A stretch of DNA of 64,000 nucleotides, taken from contig NZ_VOUX01000004.1 of NCBI RefSeq assembly GCF_008011855.1, forward strand, positions 124,001 to 188,000, read 5' to 3'. This DNA is from Serratia bockelmannii. GTDB lineage: Bacteria; Pseudomonadota; Gammaproteobacteria; Enterobacterales; Enterobacteriaceae. The position numbers were made by a program, and so were the translations under genes. Each line of letters begins with the position of its first letter. The first letter of the stretch is position 1. Below, piece after piece: positions 9,745 to 19,649 of this stretch. A model generated the notes under the pieces. It ran no database searches. It was given only the letters and a program-made list of their open reading frames with translations, and was not told the origin of the DNA.

Positions 9745-10410
9745 TCAGCGAATCGGTTGTTTATTGGCCCAGCGCAGAAAACGTTTCTGTGTTTCCTTGT
9801 CGGCCTGTTGGAACCAGTATTGCAACATCTGTTCCGACACGTTTTCACCTTTCAACGTTACCGTCGGGGCGTTCAGCGGCGCGCCGGCCAACGCGAGGGC
9901 TGAGGGATTGCCTGCGTTCGCCTGAACAAAGGTCGGAACGGAGGCCGGGCGGTTCTGGCGGTTGTAATCGGTCATCACCTTTTCCAAATCGGTATTGAAG
10001 GTGACGCTGTCGGGATGCAGCGCATCATGTCGGAAAGGCAGGGCGTTGCCGTCTTTATCGACCACCAGATAATTCAACGTTCTGTCAAAGCGTTGCGCAT
10101 CACGATCGTTCTCGATGCGCGGCAGTTCGATCGCCACTTGGCTAATCTTTTGCGTATTGAAGGTGGCAACCAGCGGCAGGGACGTATAGGCCTGTGTATG
10201 CTGGCCGGAACGTACGGTTTTGGTCACTTTAAACAGCAGCTGGTGCTGCCCGCCGTCCAGTTCAAGGCTGTCGGCGCCTTTTAACAACGAACCTGTCATT
10301 TTCTTGCCGTCGACCACCAGCAGGTCGATGTCCGGGGAGAGTTTCAGGGTCGTAGCCGCGGCAGGCATACTGATGCTGAGCAACGCCGCAACCACCAGAC
10401 CAAATTTCAT
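9745..10410 (-). CDS. csgI: Secreted DUF2057/UPF0319 protein CsgI (YccT)
   Basis: A 221-residue precursor with a signal peptide (MKFGLVVAALLSISMPAAA, cut before TTLKLSPDID). It belongs to UPF0319; the E. coli member YccT has been described as a periplasmic inhibitor of curli assembly (CsgI). Whether it does so here is unknown, as no curli genes are in the window. The second of two adjacent ATG codons was chosen because the AGGAG site sits six bases before it; longer readings upstream lack a signal peptide. It is in the E. coli position between yccU (divergent) and mgsA. Confidence 0.93.
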   Translation of the reverse strand: MKFGLVVAALLSISMPAAATTLKLSPDIDLLVVDGKKMTGSLLKGADSLELDGGQHQLLFKVTKTVRSGQHTQAYTSLPLVATFNTQKISQVAIELPRIENDRDAQRFDRTLNYLVVDKDGNALPFRHDALHPDSVTFNTDLEKVMTDYNRQNRPASVPTFVQANAGNPSALALAGAPLNAPTVTLKGENVSEQMLQYWFQQADKETQKRFLRWANKQPIR

Positions 10411-10666
10411 CATTATCTCCTTATAAAGTGACGTAGCTCTAAGTGTTGAACACGGCATAGGTTGTGTCAAAATTTTTCAATCGGGTATTTTGTTTACACT
10501 TTTACATATTTTATCGCGTTTAGACACGACCGTGCGCAGCTGAACCGCGACAGCCTCTGACCATAAGATTACGGTGAAGTTTCCTTCGCATTAGCGTTTA
10601 ACCGAGCGAATGCCGATCGGTTACACTCGAAATGGAAAGTGACGCAGTGATAAACGGGAGTTGAAG

Positions 10667-11080
10667 ATGCAAGATCAAGAGATTGCCCTGCTGTTGCAGC
10701 AGGTGAAAACCATCGCGCTGGTGGGCGCCAGCGATAACCCGTCGCGGCCCAGCTATGGGGTGATGGCGTATCTGTTGGCGCAAGGGTATCAAGTGATCCC
10801 GGTCAGCCCAAAACTGGCGGGGCAGACGCTGCTGGGGCAGCCGGTTTATGCCACGCTGGCCGCTATCCCACAGCCGGTGGATATGGTTGATGTGTTTCGC
10901 AATTCGGAGGCGGCTTACGGCGTGGCGCAAGAGGCGATAGCGATCGGCGCCAAGGCGCTGTGGCTACAGATCGGCGTGATTAACGATCAGGCGGCGGAGC
11001 TGGCGCAACAGGCCGGGCTGCAGGTGGTGATGGATCGCTGCCCGAAAATCGAAATCCCGCGTTTAGGGCTGGAGCGCTAA
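10667..11080 (+). CDS. yccU: CoA-binding protein YccU
   Basis: A 137-residue Rossmann-type CoA-binding domain protein, with [19 protein letters not shown] as the nucleotide-binding loop and [15 protein letters not shown] at the C-terminus, as in E. coli YccU. The molecular role is unknown. The ATG at 10667 has GGGAG six bases upstream; an in-frame TTG two codons earlier is less likely. It converges with hspQ across a shared terminator. Confidence 0.95.
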   Translation: MQDQEIALLLQQVKTIALVGASDNPSRPSYGVMAYLLAQGYQVIPVSPKLAGQTLLGQPVYATLAAIPQPVDMVDVFRNSEAAYGVAQEAIAIGAKALWLQIGVINDQAAELAQQAGLQVVMDRCPKIEIPRLGLER

Positions 11081-11082
11081 AT

Positions 11083-11112
11083 AAAAAAAGGGCCTGGCGC
11101 GATGCCGGGCCC
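11083..11112. terminator. Terminator between yccU and hspQ
   Basis: GGGCCTGGC-GCGAT-GCCGGGCCC hairpin. The run of seven A on its left becomes a T-run for the reverse strand, so it is a good terminator for hspQ and a weaker one for yccU. Confidence 0.8.
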
Positions 11113-11140
11113 TCTCGGGGTTTCTCAGGTCTTGGCGCGG

Positions 11141-11458
11141 TCAATTGCGCAAACGTGGCGCCTGTAACTGGTGACGGATGGATTCCGCCAGTTCATCCAG
11201 CGATGGTTGCTCGGGGTGCGCTTCCTGGGGCTCGCCATCCAGCTGCGCTTCCGCCAGATAGGTATGCACCGGTTGGCCTTCCTCGTCCTCCATCACCACG
11301 TGGTACCAAGGGGCGGAACGCAGTTCGTCGTTCGCCGCTATCTCGTCAGCTTTGGGTTGTTCTAAAGAGTATTCCGGGTCGATATCGATCACGACGCCCA
11401 AATACCCCAGCAGTTTATGCCTAACCTGTTGTCCGATACCGAATTTGCTGGCAATCAT
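11141..11458 (-). CDS. hspQ: Heat shock protein HspQ
   Basis: A 105-residue protein, exactly the E. coli HspQ length, with the hemimethylated-DNA-binding (YccV-like) fold signature ([35 protein letters not shown]). HspQ is a heat-induced modulator and substrate of Lon and is also reported as an oriC-binding protein. The ATG at 11456-11458 is preceded by a strong AGGAGG site; an in-frame extension upstream has no support. It lies 60 bp downstream of rlmI on the same strand. Confidence 0.96.
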   Translation of the reverse strand: MIASKFGIGQQVRHKLLGYLGVVIDIDPEYSLEQPKADEIAANDELRSAPWYHVVMEDEEGQPVHTYLAEAQLDGEPQEAHPEQPSLDELAESIRHQLQAPRLRN

Positions 11459-11518
11459 GATGACCTCCTGAGAAACAATGCCTTGCTCATATATGGGGGC
11501 AAGGCAGCGCATTTCAAG

Positions 11519-12709
11519 TTACATCACCCGACAAGCGAAGCCTTTCAGATACAGCCCCTCAGGATACGTGGCGATCACCGGGTGATCGGCAGCCTGGCGG
11601 AACTGTTCTATAAATTGTACATCACGTCCGGCATCTACAGCGGCATCGGCCAAAATTTTCTGGAACAGGTCGGTCGGCATCAGGCCGGAGCAGGAGAAGC
11701 TGAGCAGAATGCCGCCTGGATTCAGCAACTGCAGCGCCAGCATGTTGATGTCCTTGTAACCGCGGCAGGCGCTGGCCAGCTGATTCTTGTTCTCGACGAA
11801 TTTAGGCGGATCCATGATGATCAGATCGAATTTTTCGCCTTGAGCGCGGTAGTTGCGCAGCAGTTGGAACACGTCATCACGAACGAACTCCGCCTTGTTC
11901 AGATCGAGCTTGTTGAGCTCGACGTTTTGTTTGGCGATGTCCAGCGCTGCCTGTGAGGTATCCACGCTGATCACTTGCTCGCAGCCGCCCATCAGAGCGG
12001 AAACGGCGAAGGCGCCGGTGTAGGAGAAGCAGTTCAGCACCCGGCGGCCGGCGGAGTAGTTACGTGCCGCCAGGCGGCTGTCGCGCTGATCGAGGTAGAA
12101 GCCGGTTTTGTGCCCTTGCTGAATGTCCACCAGCAGTTTCATGCCGTGCTCGGTAATAGGCAGCAGCTCCGGCGGCAGATCGCCCAGCACCGGGCCCTGC
12201 GCCAGCGGCAGGCCTTCTTTTTTGCGCACCGCAACATCGGAGCGATCGTAAATCGAGCATTCCGGGTAGCAATGCTGCAGGGCGGAAAGCAGGGCTGGGC
12301 GCTGGTATTCGGCACCGGCGGACAGCAGCTGCAGTACCAGGAAATTCTGGAAGCGATCGATAGTGATGCCCGGCAGGCCGTCGGATTCGCCGGCGATCAG
12401 ACGGTATCCGTCCAGACCGTCGCGCTGTGCGACCCAATCACGCCAGCTTTGCGCTTGCTGCAGGCGGCGAATGAAGAAATCGATGTTAATCTCTTCATCC
12501 TGCTGGAAGGTCCAGACGCGTGCGCGGATCTGCGACTCGGGCGAATAGGCGCCGCGAGCCAGCCATTTGCCCTGGCTGTCGAGAATATCGATGGTTTCAC
12601 CGGAGAGAGCTTTGCCCTCGACGCGTTGAACGGCGCCGGAGAACACCCAAGGGTGGCGACGGAGTAAGGACTTTTCACGTCCTTTGGCGAGAAACAGGCG
12701 TACGGTCAT
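11519..12709 (-). CDS. rlmI: 23S rRNA m5C1962 methyltransferase RlmI
   Basis: A 396-residue protein matching E. coli RlmI in length. It has an N-terminal PUA domain (about residues 1-80, [20 protein letters not shown]), then an SAM-dependent Rossmann domain with [12 protein letters not shown] as the SAM loop, DPPKFVENK as motif IV and the catalytic Cys in LLSFSCSG. It methylates cytosine 1962 of 23S rRNA. Start ATG at 12707-12709 has only a weak ribosome site, but the N-terminus [20 protein letters not shown] agrees with the family. Confidence 0.97.
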   Translation of the reverse strand: MTVRLFLAKGREKSLLRRHPWVFSGAVQRVEGKALSGETIDILDSQGKWLARGAYSPESQIRARVWTFQQDEEINIDFFIRRLQQAQSWRDWVAQRDGLDGYRLIAGESDGLPGITIDRFQNFLVLQLLSAGAEYQRPALLSALQHCYPECSIYDRSDVAVRKKEGLPLAQGPVLGDLPPELLPITEHGMKLLVDIQQGHKTGFYLDQRDSRLAARNYSAGRRVLNCFSYTGAFAVSALMGGCEQVISVDTSQAALDIAKQNVELNKLDLNKAEFVRDDVFQLLRNYRAQGEKFDLIIMDPPKFVENKNQLASACRGYKDINMLALQLLNPGGILLSFSCSGLMPTDLFQKILADAAVDAGRDVQFIEQFRQAADHPVIATYPEGLYLKGFACRVM

Positions 12710-12802
12710 AATTAATAATGCTGCCAGCTAGGATAGAAAGAGTGACACGGCGGTGCAAAGGCACGGCAATGCCATAACGAAAACTTAATTAAGGGGGCGA
12801 TT

Positions 12803-13081
12803 ATGACACAAGTTTGCATTGCTGCGTATGTGTATGGCGTGGTGCAGGGGGTGGGGTTTCGCTATTCCACTCAGCGGCAGGCCGAGGCGTTGGGGGTGGC
12901 CGGCTATGCGCGCAACCTTGATGACGGCAGTGTCCAGGTGGTGGCCTGCGGCACACAGGCGCAGGTGGATAGGCTGGTGGAGTGGTTGAAACAGGGCGGC
13001 CCGCGCAGCGCGCGCGTCGAACGCGTGCTGGTGGAGCCACACGGCGTGGCTGACTACGATGGGTTCGGCATTCGCTATTAA
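12803..13081 (+). CDS. acyP: Acylphosphatase
   Basis: A 92-residue acylphosphatase (YccX). The catalytic loop [14 protein letters not shown] contains the substrate-binding Arg, and the catalytic Asn is in [12 protein letters not shown]. It hydrolyses carboxyl-phosphate bonds such as that of 1,3-bisphosphoglycerate or acetyl phosphate in the cytoplasm. The AAGGGGGCG sequence before the ATG is a good ribosome site. Divergent from rlmI and convergent with tusE, as in E. coli. Confidence 0.96.
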   Translation: MTQVCIAAYVYGVVQGVGFRYSTQRQAEALGVAGYARNLDDGSVQVVACGTQAQVDRLVEWLKQGGPRSARVERVLVEPHGVADYDGFGIRY

Positions 13082-13115
13082 ACGCTCGCCTGCAGCGGCG
13101 CTGCGGGCGGAGCGG

Positions 13116-13445
13116 TCAGATGCATTTTACCGGTTTGGGCAACCCGGCGATCTTGGTGGCTTGTTTGGCCGGTCCTTTCGGGAACAGGCGATACAGATAG
13201 CGGCTGTTGCCTTTTTCTTCGCCGTATTTCTGTGCCATCGCTTTGACCAGCATGCGAATAGCCGGTGAGGTATTAAATTCCTGATAGAAGTCGCGCACGA
13301 AGCGCACCACTTCCCAGTGTGCTTCGGTGAGCACGATCTCTTCCTGCGCGGCCAGCAGCGGCGCCAGGCCTTCATGCCAGTCGGCGCTGTTTTTCAGATA
13401 GCCCTGCGCGTCAGTGTCAATAACCTGACCTTCAAACTCCAACAT
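13116..13445 (-). CDS. tusE: Sulfurtransferase TusE
   Basis: A 109-residue DsrC/TusE protein. TusE accepts persulfide sulfur from the TusBCD complex and passes it to MnmA for 2-thiolation of tRNA wobble uridine. The conserved C-terminal arm with the penultimate active Cys is present ([10 protein letters not shown]). The ATG at 13443-13445 ([19 protein letters not shown]) has a GAGGCA site; an in-frame extension of 15 codons upstream lacks one. Confidence 0.96.
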   Translation of the reverse strand: MLEFEGQVIDTDAQGYLKNSADWHEGLAPLLAAQEEIVLTEAHWEVVRFVRDFYQEFNTSPAIRMLVKAMAQKYGEEKGNSRYLYRLFPKGPAKQATKIAGLPKPVKCI

Positions 13446-13502
13446 ACTGCCTCGATAACGGATAATTCGGAACGGCCGCCAGTTTAGCAAATTTTTTCGG
13501 CC

Positions 13503-13532
13503 GCAAAAAACAAAGCCCCGCCGGAGCGGGGC
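13503..13532 (-). terminator. Intrinsic terminator of yccA
   Basis: On the reverse strand GCCCCGC-TCCG-GCGGGGC is followed by TTTGTTTTTT. It lies just after the yccA stop. Confidence 0.9.
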
Positions 13533-13556
13533 CTGGAAGGCAAGCGTAACGTGCGA

Positions 13557-14216
13557 TCAGTTGCTGCGGGCGAAGCCCAGAATGCTCAACAGGCTGATGA
13601 ACATGTTGTAGAGCGACACGTACAGACTAACGGTGGCGCGAATGTAGTTGGTTTCGCCGCCGTGAATGATGTTACTGGTTTCCCACAGGATCGCGCCGGC
13701 GGAGAACAGGATGAACAGCGCGCTGATAGCCAGGTGCAGGGCAGGGATCTGCAGGAACAGGTTGGCGATCACCGCCACCAGCAGCACCACAAAACCTGCC
13801 ATCATCATGCCGGACAGGAACGACATGTCTTTACGGGTGGTCAGCACATACGCCGAGCAGCAGAAGAACACGGCTGCGGTGCCGCCCAGCGCCAGCATGA
13901 TCAGGTCGCCCGCACCGGCGTTCAGGAACGAGCTGAGGATTGGGCCGAGGGCATATCCCATGAAACCGGTCAGCGCGAACGCCGCCAAGATGCCCGCTGG
14001 GCTGTTGGCCAGTTTATGGGTCAGGAACATCAGGCCGTAGAAGCCAACCAGCATCAGCAGCAAGCCCGGCGCCGGCAGCCCCAGCATCGTGCTGGCGGTG
14101 GCGGTCAGGGCTGAGAAGGCCAGGGTCAGGGATAACAGGAAATAGGTGTTGCGCAGGACTTTATGCGTGCTGAGCAGCGAGTCGCGCGAAGAAGATGAGA
14201 CGACAATGCGGTCCAT
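13557..14216 (-). CDS. yccA: FtsH modulator YccA (Bax-inhibitor family)
   Basis: A 219-residue membrane protein with seven predicted hydrophobic segments, of the BAX inhibitor-1/YccA family. In E. coli YccA binds and is degraded by the membrane protease FtsH and can inhibit it. The cytoplasmic N-terminus [20 protein letters not shown] is the recognised FtsH entry region. The ATG at 14214-14216 has an AGAGAG site; the reading frame extends 18 codons upstream without a better site. Last conserved gene before tRNA-Ser. Confidence 0.95.
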   Translation of the reverse strand: MDRIVVSSSSRDSLLSTHKVLRNTYFLLSLTLAFSALTATASTMLGLPAPGLLLMLVGFYGLMFLTHKLANSPAGILAAFALTGFMGYALGPILSSFLNAGAGDLIMLALGGTAAVFFCCSAYVLTTRKDMSFLSGMMMAGFVVLLVAVIANLFLQIPALHLAISALFILFSAGAILWETSNIIHGGETNYIRATVSLYVSLYNMFISLLSILGFARSN

Positions 14217-14444
14217 AATGCTCTCTCTTATCAAGCCATAACAAAATAATCCCGATAATAGGCAGCGCAAGCGGTTGATTAAAGTTTGTTTACCAATCTT
14301 TACCCTTAGTTATCATTACGGCAACAGCGGGGATGCGGACGCGTGTTTGTTCGCCGTTTGCCGCGCCTTCGCTGATTTTTCGCGCGGTTGAACGCGCCCG
14401 GGCTTTACAAGCGAATAAGGTCTGTTTATAGTGCGCGTCGTTGC

Positions 14445-14532
14445 GGAGGGGTGGCCGAGTGGCTGAAGGCAACGGTCTTGAAAACCGTCGACGGGAAACC
14501 GTTCCAGAGTTCGAATCTCTGCTCCTCCGCCA
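14445..14532 (+). tRNA. serT: tRNA-Ser(UGA)
   Basis: An 88-nt class II tRNA with acceptor GGAGGGG pairing with CTCCTCC, anticodon loop CTTGAAA (anticodon TGA), a long variable arm (CGACGGGAAACCGTT), T-arm GAGTTCGAATCTC and encoded CCA. It corresponds to serT, which also follows yccA in E. coli. Confidence 0.97.
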
Positions 14533-14542
14533 TACATTCTGA

Positions 14543-14571
14543 CCCCGTGCTCTCTGAGCACGGGGTTTTTT
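14543..14571 (+). terminator. Terminator of tRNA-Ser
   Basis: CCCCGTGCTC-TCT-GAGCACGGGG followed by six T, ten bases after the tRNA. Confidence 0.95.
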
Positions 14572-14748
14572 GCTTTTGCGTGCGGAGAAAACGGCAAGCC
14601 TTTCCAGGAAACGCGATCGGCTATTGATAAGGGCCACGCATCGGTGAGATTATGCGTTTATCAAGGTCGGCTGCTCGTGTCAGGCGTGACCGGCGCGATA
14701 ATCAACGCCGCCTTATCTATTTTCGCTTAATGCTCTATGGAGACAGAG

Positions 14749-14961
14749 ATGAACTGGTATCAAGTCGCCTTATGGACCATGATCTTTCTGAAGTCCGGCG
14801 CTTTCCTGGTATTCGTGTGGTGGTGGATGTTCAAACGTGCGACCAAACCTTATGTGCGTCCGCAAGACGTCGTGGTGGATGAGACGCCGTATGACGATAG
14901 CCTTACGATGGAAGAAGTGATGAAGAATCACGGCATTGTACGGACTGAAAAGCCGCTCTGA
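14749..14961 (+). CDS. Small inner-membrane protein, unrecognised
   Basis: A 70-residue protein beginning MNWYQVALWTMIFLKSGAFL. One strong transmembrane segment (about residues 3-27) is followed by a basic patch (FKRATKP) and an acidic soluble tail (VVVDETPYDDSLTMEEVMKN), so an N-out/C-in single-pass protein is likely. I do not recognise the family. The ATG at 14749 has GGAG six bases upstream; an ATG four codons earlier has no site. It has its own terminator and stands alone between tRNA-Ser and the AT-rich fimbrial leader. Confidence 0.72.
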   Translation: MNWYQVALWTMIFLKSGAFLVFVWWWMFKRATKPYVRPQDVVVDETPYDDSLTMEEVMKNHGIVRTEKPL

Positions 14962-14987
14962 TCGTCAAATGTGTGTTTTGCTATAAA

Positions 14988-15014
14988 CCCGAGCCTGTGG
15001 CGCTCGGGTTTTTT
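14988..15014 (+). terminator. Terminator of the small membrane protein gene
   Basis: CCCGAGC-CTGTGGC-GCTCGGG followed by TTTTTT. Confidence 0.92.
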
Positions 15015-15790
15015 ATTCCTGCCGTTACTTGAGATGCAGCCCTTTTCCCCTATCTTGCTTTACCCTTACGGCGATTTATTTAAATGAATTACCTTTCGGT
15101 ATATTTTAAAATCTACTTTAAAAGTGGGATTTATATTTATATGGGAGGGTATATTTTTCTCTGAAAGAATTCAGCCTTATCGACTGAACGAAGAAAAGTG
15201 TGGGCGCTGTTTTTTGTGTATCTGGATATTGATATGCAAAGAGTGTCGAATTTTCGGGCTGCTCCTATAGCGGTGGGTCGGAAAATTTTTAAGGTAGAGG
15301 AAAACTAAACTTTACGTGGGAGGAGAAGGGGGGAAGGAATCTAAGATTTTTCTTTATGTGTTTTTTTCTTTTTATTTCAATGGTTTTTTGTTTTTATGCC
15401 ACAAGCGCTTTATGAGGAAACGGCGACATTTATTTAACCTGCGCAGCAAGTATCCTGTCGTACTCACTCTTTTAAGGCGCGTATCTTTCCGCTCATTGCG
15501 CGATTCGTTTTTTTATGGTCATGAAAATTATTTGATTCGATGTTGCATTTTTTTTGTCTTTGGAATTAATATGTTCTGCATCTGGCGGTGAATGAGATTT
15601 TTCCCATTGCCGGATATCTTTTAGAATACACTTGGATATATATAAATATATACCGCCACATATAAACTTTTAGATGGCAGGATGCTGTCAATACTCTGCT
15701 ATTGCCTAAGCTTCGTTAGCCTCTAAACGGTTTAATGGTGTAGGTCATTTTATATATGCTCTCTCAGCGAAGAAAGTAATGGGGTTTATT
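15015..15790 (+). promoter_or_regulatory. Long AT-rich leader of the fimbrial operon, no gene seen
   Basis: About 775 bp much richer in A and T than the flanking core genes, with runs such as TATATATAAATATATA near 15638. A 91-codon frame at 15316-15591 starts with GTG, is rich in Phe/Arg runs and looks spurious. This is the kind of region bound by H-NS and fimbrial regulators, and it must hold the operon promoter. I looked for flanking inverted repeats of an invertible switch and saw none. Confidence 0.55.
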
Positions 15791-16375
15791 ATGATTAAGC
15801 AAGGCATCTCTTTGGCGGTATTGGCTGCCGCGTTAACATCTGTGGGCGCAATGGCGGCAGATAATTCCGCCGGTGGCGTTATTTCGTTTAGCGGTGCCGT
15901 TACGGATACCACTTGTACCATCAATGGCGGGAAAAGCGCCGATTTTACCGTTGCGCTCAGCCCGATTTCCGTGACGGATGCGGGCACCGTTGTCGGCCCC
16001 ATCACCAAAAACAAGAAATCTTTCTCGCTGACGTTCTCCGGCTGCACGCCGGCGGCGGGAACGGCCGGTACGCCGCTGAAGATCTACTTCTCTTCGGCGA
16101 ATAATATCTCTACCGACGGAAAATATCTGCTGAACAGCTCCGTGAATGAAAGCGACGCCGCCGTAGCGAAAAACGTCGGTTTTTCTCTGGCCGAGCCGGG
16201 TTCATCCACGCCGATTCCGTTGAACGTGCCTTATGTCACCAAGATCAAAGGCGATAAAACGGCGCCAGATGCCGAAACGCTGACGCTGGATGCCTATTAC
16301 TACAAGACCAATGCGTTGGAAGCAAAAGTGGGGGAATTGAGTTCCAACGTGACGTACACCATTTCTTACCTGTAA
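15791..16375 (+). CDS. Major fimbrial subunit (type 1 pilin family)
   Basis: A 194-residue pilin precursor. Signal peptide MIKQGISLAVLAAALTSVGA ends around residue 22 (AMA-ADNSAGG). The mature protein has the pilin Cys pair (C42 in TDTTCTI and C85 in SGCTP), a Gly-rich start of the donor strand, and the C-terminal penultimate aromatic motif (TYTISYL) recognised by chaperones. It would be polymerised outside the cell into the fimbrial rod. First gene of a pilin-chaperone-usher-adhesin operon. The ATG at 15791 has GGGG six bases upstream and starts the signal peptide. It belongs to the FimA superfamily, but I cannot name the fimbrial type. Confidence 0.92.
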   Translation: MIKQGISLAVLAAALTSVGAMAADNSAGGVISFSGAVTDTTCTINGGKSADFTVALSPISVTDAGTVVGPITKNKKSFSLTFSGCTPAAGTAGTPLKIYFSSANNISTDGKYLLNSSVNESDAAVAKNVGFSLAEPGSSTPIPLNVPYVTKIKGDKTAPDAETLTLDAYYYKTNALEAKVGELSSNVTYTISYL

Positions 16376-16429
16376 TTGCAATTAAGCCAGGCCTGTGCCC
16401 AAGGCAAAGGCCTGGCATCTGGGGTGACT

Positions 16430-17125
16430 ATGAAACAGTGCTTAATCTTTGCTGGATTGTTTCTCAGCAGCTTTTGCGCCGATGCCAATATTGTAATTAA
16501 TGGAACGCGCGTTATTTATCCGGAAAAAAACAAGGATGTTATCGTTCAGTTAGTCAACAATGGTGACGATCCGGCACTGGTGCAGGCATGGATTGATGAT
16601 GGTGATATCAACTCGACGCCTGAAACGGCAAACGTGCCGTTCTTGTTATCCCCGCCGGTTGTAAAAGTTGCCGGAAATAATGGCCAGCAATTACGCATAC
16701 AAAAAATGGGCGCGGCGCTCCCCGGCGGTCGTGAGTCGGTATTTTATTTGAATGTGCTGGATATCCCGCCTACGCCGGAAAATTTGCAAGGGGTCAATAC
16801 GCTGCAATTAGCCATCAAATCGCGCATCAAGCTATTTTATCGCCCGGCAGGGTTAACCGGCAGCGCAAATAACATCACCGACTTCATTGAACTCCAGGCG
16901 GCAGGGAAGGGATTTAAGGTTATCAACAAAGGTCCTTACTTTTTTACGTTGGCCAATGTTGATCAGAAAGGCAAAAAGAATCTGTTGATTGACTCAGTGA
17001 TGGTCGGGCCATATTCCAGCCTCTTTGTTCCGACCAAAGTTGGTGTGAGCCGGAACATTCCCTACACCCTGCTCTATATCGACGACCTGGGGGCTTATAA
17101 ATCTAAAGCCATTACAGCCCGCTAA
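16430..17125 (+). CDS. Periplasmic fimbrial chaperone (PapD/FimC family)
   Basis: A 231-residue precursor with a signal peptide (MKQCLIFAGLFLSSFCADA). The PapD-like fold signatures are visible: NGTRVIYPEKNKDVIVQLVN at the start of domain 1, with Arg in GTRVIYP as the pilin-anchoring residue, and the F1-G1 strand region YLNVLDIPPTPENLQGVNTL. The basic stretch AIKSRIKLFYRPAGL is the family signature. It folds pilins in the periplasm by donor-strand complementation. It follows the pilin gene by 54 bp and precedes the usher by 14 bp. The ATG at 16430 has a GGGGTGA site. Confidence 0.95.
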   Translation: MKQCLIFAGLFLSSFCADANIVINGTRVIYPEKNKDVIVQLVNNGDDPALVQAWIDDGDINSTPETANVPFLLSPPVVKVAGNNGQQLRIQKMGAALPGGRESVFYLNVLDIPPTPENLQGVNTLQLAIKSRIKLFYRPAGLTGSANNITDFIELQAAGKGFKVINKGPYFFTLANVDQKGKKNLLIDSVMVGPYSSLFVPTKVGVSRNIPYTLLYIDDLGAYKSKAITAR

Positions 17126-17139
17126 CGTGAAGAACGGCC

Positions 17140-19635
17140 ATGAAGCTTAAACTAAAATTGCTTTCGATACTGACCGCATCTGTATTCATTCCGTTAAATA
17201 AAGCCTCGGCGATGAAATTCGACACTTCTCTATTGGCCGGCGCGTCCAGCGAATCCGACCTGTCGCGTTTTTACCTCAATAATGACATGCCGGCAGGCAC
17301 GCAAACGGTCGACGTGTATGTCAACCAGAGTTGGAAAGGGCGGTTCTCGTTGCAGTTCGGCGAACATAAAGGCGATATTCGCATCGCCCATCGTGACGCC
17401 GCCCTGTTGGGCATCGATATGAGTAGTTTGTCCATCGGGGGGGACAAGGAACCGATCCCCGTCCAAACGTTGGTGCAAGGAGGAAGGGCCGACTTCGACG
17501 TGGGGACGTTGAGCCTTAAGCTGACGGTGCCTCAGTCGCGAGTGATTCGCGCAGAGGCCGGCTATGTTGACGCCAAATTTTGGGATCGCGGCGTGCCTGC
17601 GCTGCTGCTGGCCTATAACGCCACCTATTACCACGTGCAGTCGTTGCAGGGGGACAAGGCGTCAAACGACGATTTCTATACCGGTTTGGAATCGGGGATC
17701 AATCTGGCGGGTTGGCAATTCAGAGACAGCAGCAATTTCCGCAGCAGTTCGCGACAGGGTAGCGATTGGCAAAATAATACTCGCTATGTGCAGCGTGGCT
17801 TCGCCGCCATCAAATCGAACCTGACGATGGGCGATTTCTATTCGCCGGGGGACTTGTTCGACTCGATTCGGGTGCGGGGCGGCGCTTTAGCCTCGGATAT
17901 CAACATGCGGCCCAATTCGCAGCAGGGTTTTTCGCCGATAGTACGGGGCGTGGCGCAGAGCAATGCCCTGGTGAAAGTATTGCAAAACGGCAACCTCATC
18001 TATCAGGAGAACGTGCCGCCGGGCTCCTTTACGCTGGATAACATATTGCCGACTGGCTCTGCGGGGGATCTGTTGGTCGTGGTCAAGGAAGCCGACGGGC
18101 GGGAACAATCCTTTACCGTACCGTTTTCCGCCGTTCCCAACATGTTGAAGCAGGGTGTCAGCAAATACGGCCTGGTGGCCGGTAAGGTCAATCAGGCGGA
18201 TACCGACTATGCGCCTGCTTTCGCGCAGGGCACGCTGCAGTATGGCTTCAATAACCTGGTCACCGGTTACGTCGGTACGATCCTCAGCGAGGACTATCGC
18301 GCCTGGCTGCTGGGCAGTGGCTGGAATCTGCCGTTCGGCGCGGTATCCGTCGATGTGACTCAGGCCTCGACGCATTTGCAGGATCGCAATGAAAATGGGC
18401 AAAGTTTTCGGATCGCCTACAGCAAGTTTTTGGACGCTACCGCAACAAACTTCACGCTGGCGGCATACCGTTATTCGACCAAAGGTTATTACAGCTTTAA
18501 CGATGCCATCTACACCCATCAAGGTTACCGCGAGCGTGACAAGCGTTTTCACGATTATTGGAACGATCGGGATGACAATGAGCTTGCCCCGTTGGATTTG
18601 AATACCTGGGACGCCGTTCGCGCCGCTCGTCCACGCAATACCTTCAATTTGAACCTGAACCAGAGGCTCGCAGACGGGTGGGGCACGCTCTATTTCTCCG
18701 GCACCCAACGCGATTATTGGTCGGATACGAATAAAAGCCGGGAATACCAGCTCGGGTATTCAAACGCCTTCTCGCGCGTCAGTTACAACATTTCCGCGAG
18801 TCGCGTGAGAAATTCCGATCGCAAAGAAGAGACGCGGTTTTATCTCTCTCTGAGCGTGCCGCTGTCGATGTTCGACAACAATGCCTATCTCAGCACCAGC
18901 TTATCCGCCACCGATTCGCACTATCAGCAAAGCTCGCTGAGCCTGAGCGGCAATGCGCTGGAATCAAACCGTCTGAGTTATGCGCTTGCCGGCAGCAATC
19001 AAAGCGGCGGCAACAGCATGGCGAGCGTGAATGCCGCCTATCGCGCCAACGCGACGACTGTCGGCGGCTCCTACAGTGAATCATCAGACTATCGACAGTT
19101 GGGCATGAGCGCCCGCGGCAGCCTGGTGGCGATCCCTTGGCATTTGCTGGCGTCCAACGAAATGGGCAACACCATGATGGTGGTGGACGCGCCCAAGGCC
19201 AAAGGGCTGATGGTGAACGGCGACGAGAGCATCGTCACTAACGACGAAGGGCTGGCTTTGGTGCCTTACGCCACGCCTTACCGGCAAAACTCCGTGACAT
19301 TGTCGGATACCGGCAACAGCTCCGGCGCCGAGATCGTCGGCAATATCGCCAACAGTGTGCCCTATGCCGGCGCCGTCAACTATTTGAGATTTGAAACCGA
19401 TCGGCGTCGGCCTTATACGCTGCGCGCCTTTAAGCGCGGCAATAAACCCCTGCCATTTGGTGCGGAGGTGGCGGATCAAAGTGGGAATGCCATTGGCTTC
19501 GTCGGGCAGGCCAGCGTCCTGTATCTACGGGTTGAACAGCAGCCAACGTCGCTGGAAGTCAGGCTGAATGACGGTGTCTGCAAGATTGAACGCCCGAAAA
19601 TATCGATGGGCAGCGCAGCCAACACATGTCGATAA
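17140..19635 (+). CDS. Outer-membrane fimbrial usher (FimD/PapC family)
   Basis: An 831-residue usher precursor with a signal peptide (MKLKLKLLSILTASVFIPLN...ASA). The N-terminal chaperone-binding domain (FDTSLLAG...DLSRFYLNNDMPAGTQTVDV) is followed by the 24-strand pore. The usher signature GGALASDINMRPNSQQGFSP is near residue 250, a plug domain follows it (LVKVLQNGNLIYQENVPPGS), and two C-terminal domains are present, ending with a Cys pair (CKIERPK...NTCR). It secretes and assembles the fimbria. Its 3' end overlaps the first possible ATG of the adhesin gene. Length is normal for the family (about 800-880). Confidence 0.96.
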   Translation: MKLKLKLLSILTASVFIPLNKASAMKFDTSLLAGASSESDLSRFYLNNDMPAGTQTVDVYVNQSWKGRFSLQFGEHKGDIRIAHRDAALLGIDMSSLSIGGDKEPIPVQTLVQGGRADFDVGTLSLKLTVPQSRVIRAEAGYVDAKFWDRGVPALLLAYNATYYHVQSLQGDKASNDDFYTGLESGINLAGWQFRDSSNFRSSSRQGSDWQNNTRYVQRGFAAIKSNLTMGDFYSPGDLFDSIRVRGGALASDINMRPNSQQGFSPIVRGVAQSNALVKVLQNGNLIYQENVPPGSFTLDNILPTGSAGDLLVVVKEADGREQSFTVPFSAVPNMLKQGVSKYGLVAGKVNQADTDYAPAFAQGTLQYGFNNLVTGYVGTILSEDYRAWLLGSGWNLPFGAVSVDVTQASTHLQDRNENGQSFRIAYSKFLDATATNFTLAAYRYSTKGYYSFNDAIYTHQGYRERDKRFHDYWNDRDDNELAPLDLNTWDAVRAARPRNTFNLNLNQRLADGWGTLYFSGTQRDYWSDTNKSREYQLGYSNAFSRVSYNISASRVRNSDRKEETRFYLSLSVPLSMFDNNAYLSTSLSATDSHYQQSSLSLSGNALESNRLSYALAGSNQSGGNSMASVNAAYRANATTVGGSYSESSDYRQLGMSARGSLVAIPWHLLASNEMGNTMMVVDAPKAKGLMVNGDESIVTNDEGLALVPYATPYRQNSVTLSDTGNSSGAEIVGNIANSVPYAGAVNYLRFETDRRRPYTLRAFKRGNKPLPFGAEVADQSGNAIGFVGQASVLYLRVEQQPTSLEVRLNDGVCKIERPKISMGSAANTCR

Positions 19636-19649
19636 AGGATAATTACACC

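Noticed and set aside
15316-15591. A 91-codon frame in the AT-rich leader of the fimbrial operon
   Set aside because: GTG start, odd composition and no recognisable domain. The GGAGGAG run lies inside the frame, not before it.
15015-15790. Possible invertible promoter element for fimbrial phase variation
   Set aside because: No pair of inverted repeats flanking a promoter and no adjacent recombinase gene were found.
19294-19306. Near match to a matS site (GTGACATTGTCGG)
   Set aside because: Two mismatches to GTGACRNYGTCAC in the conserved right arm, inside the usher gene; too weak to report as MatP binding.
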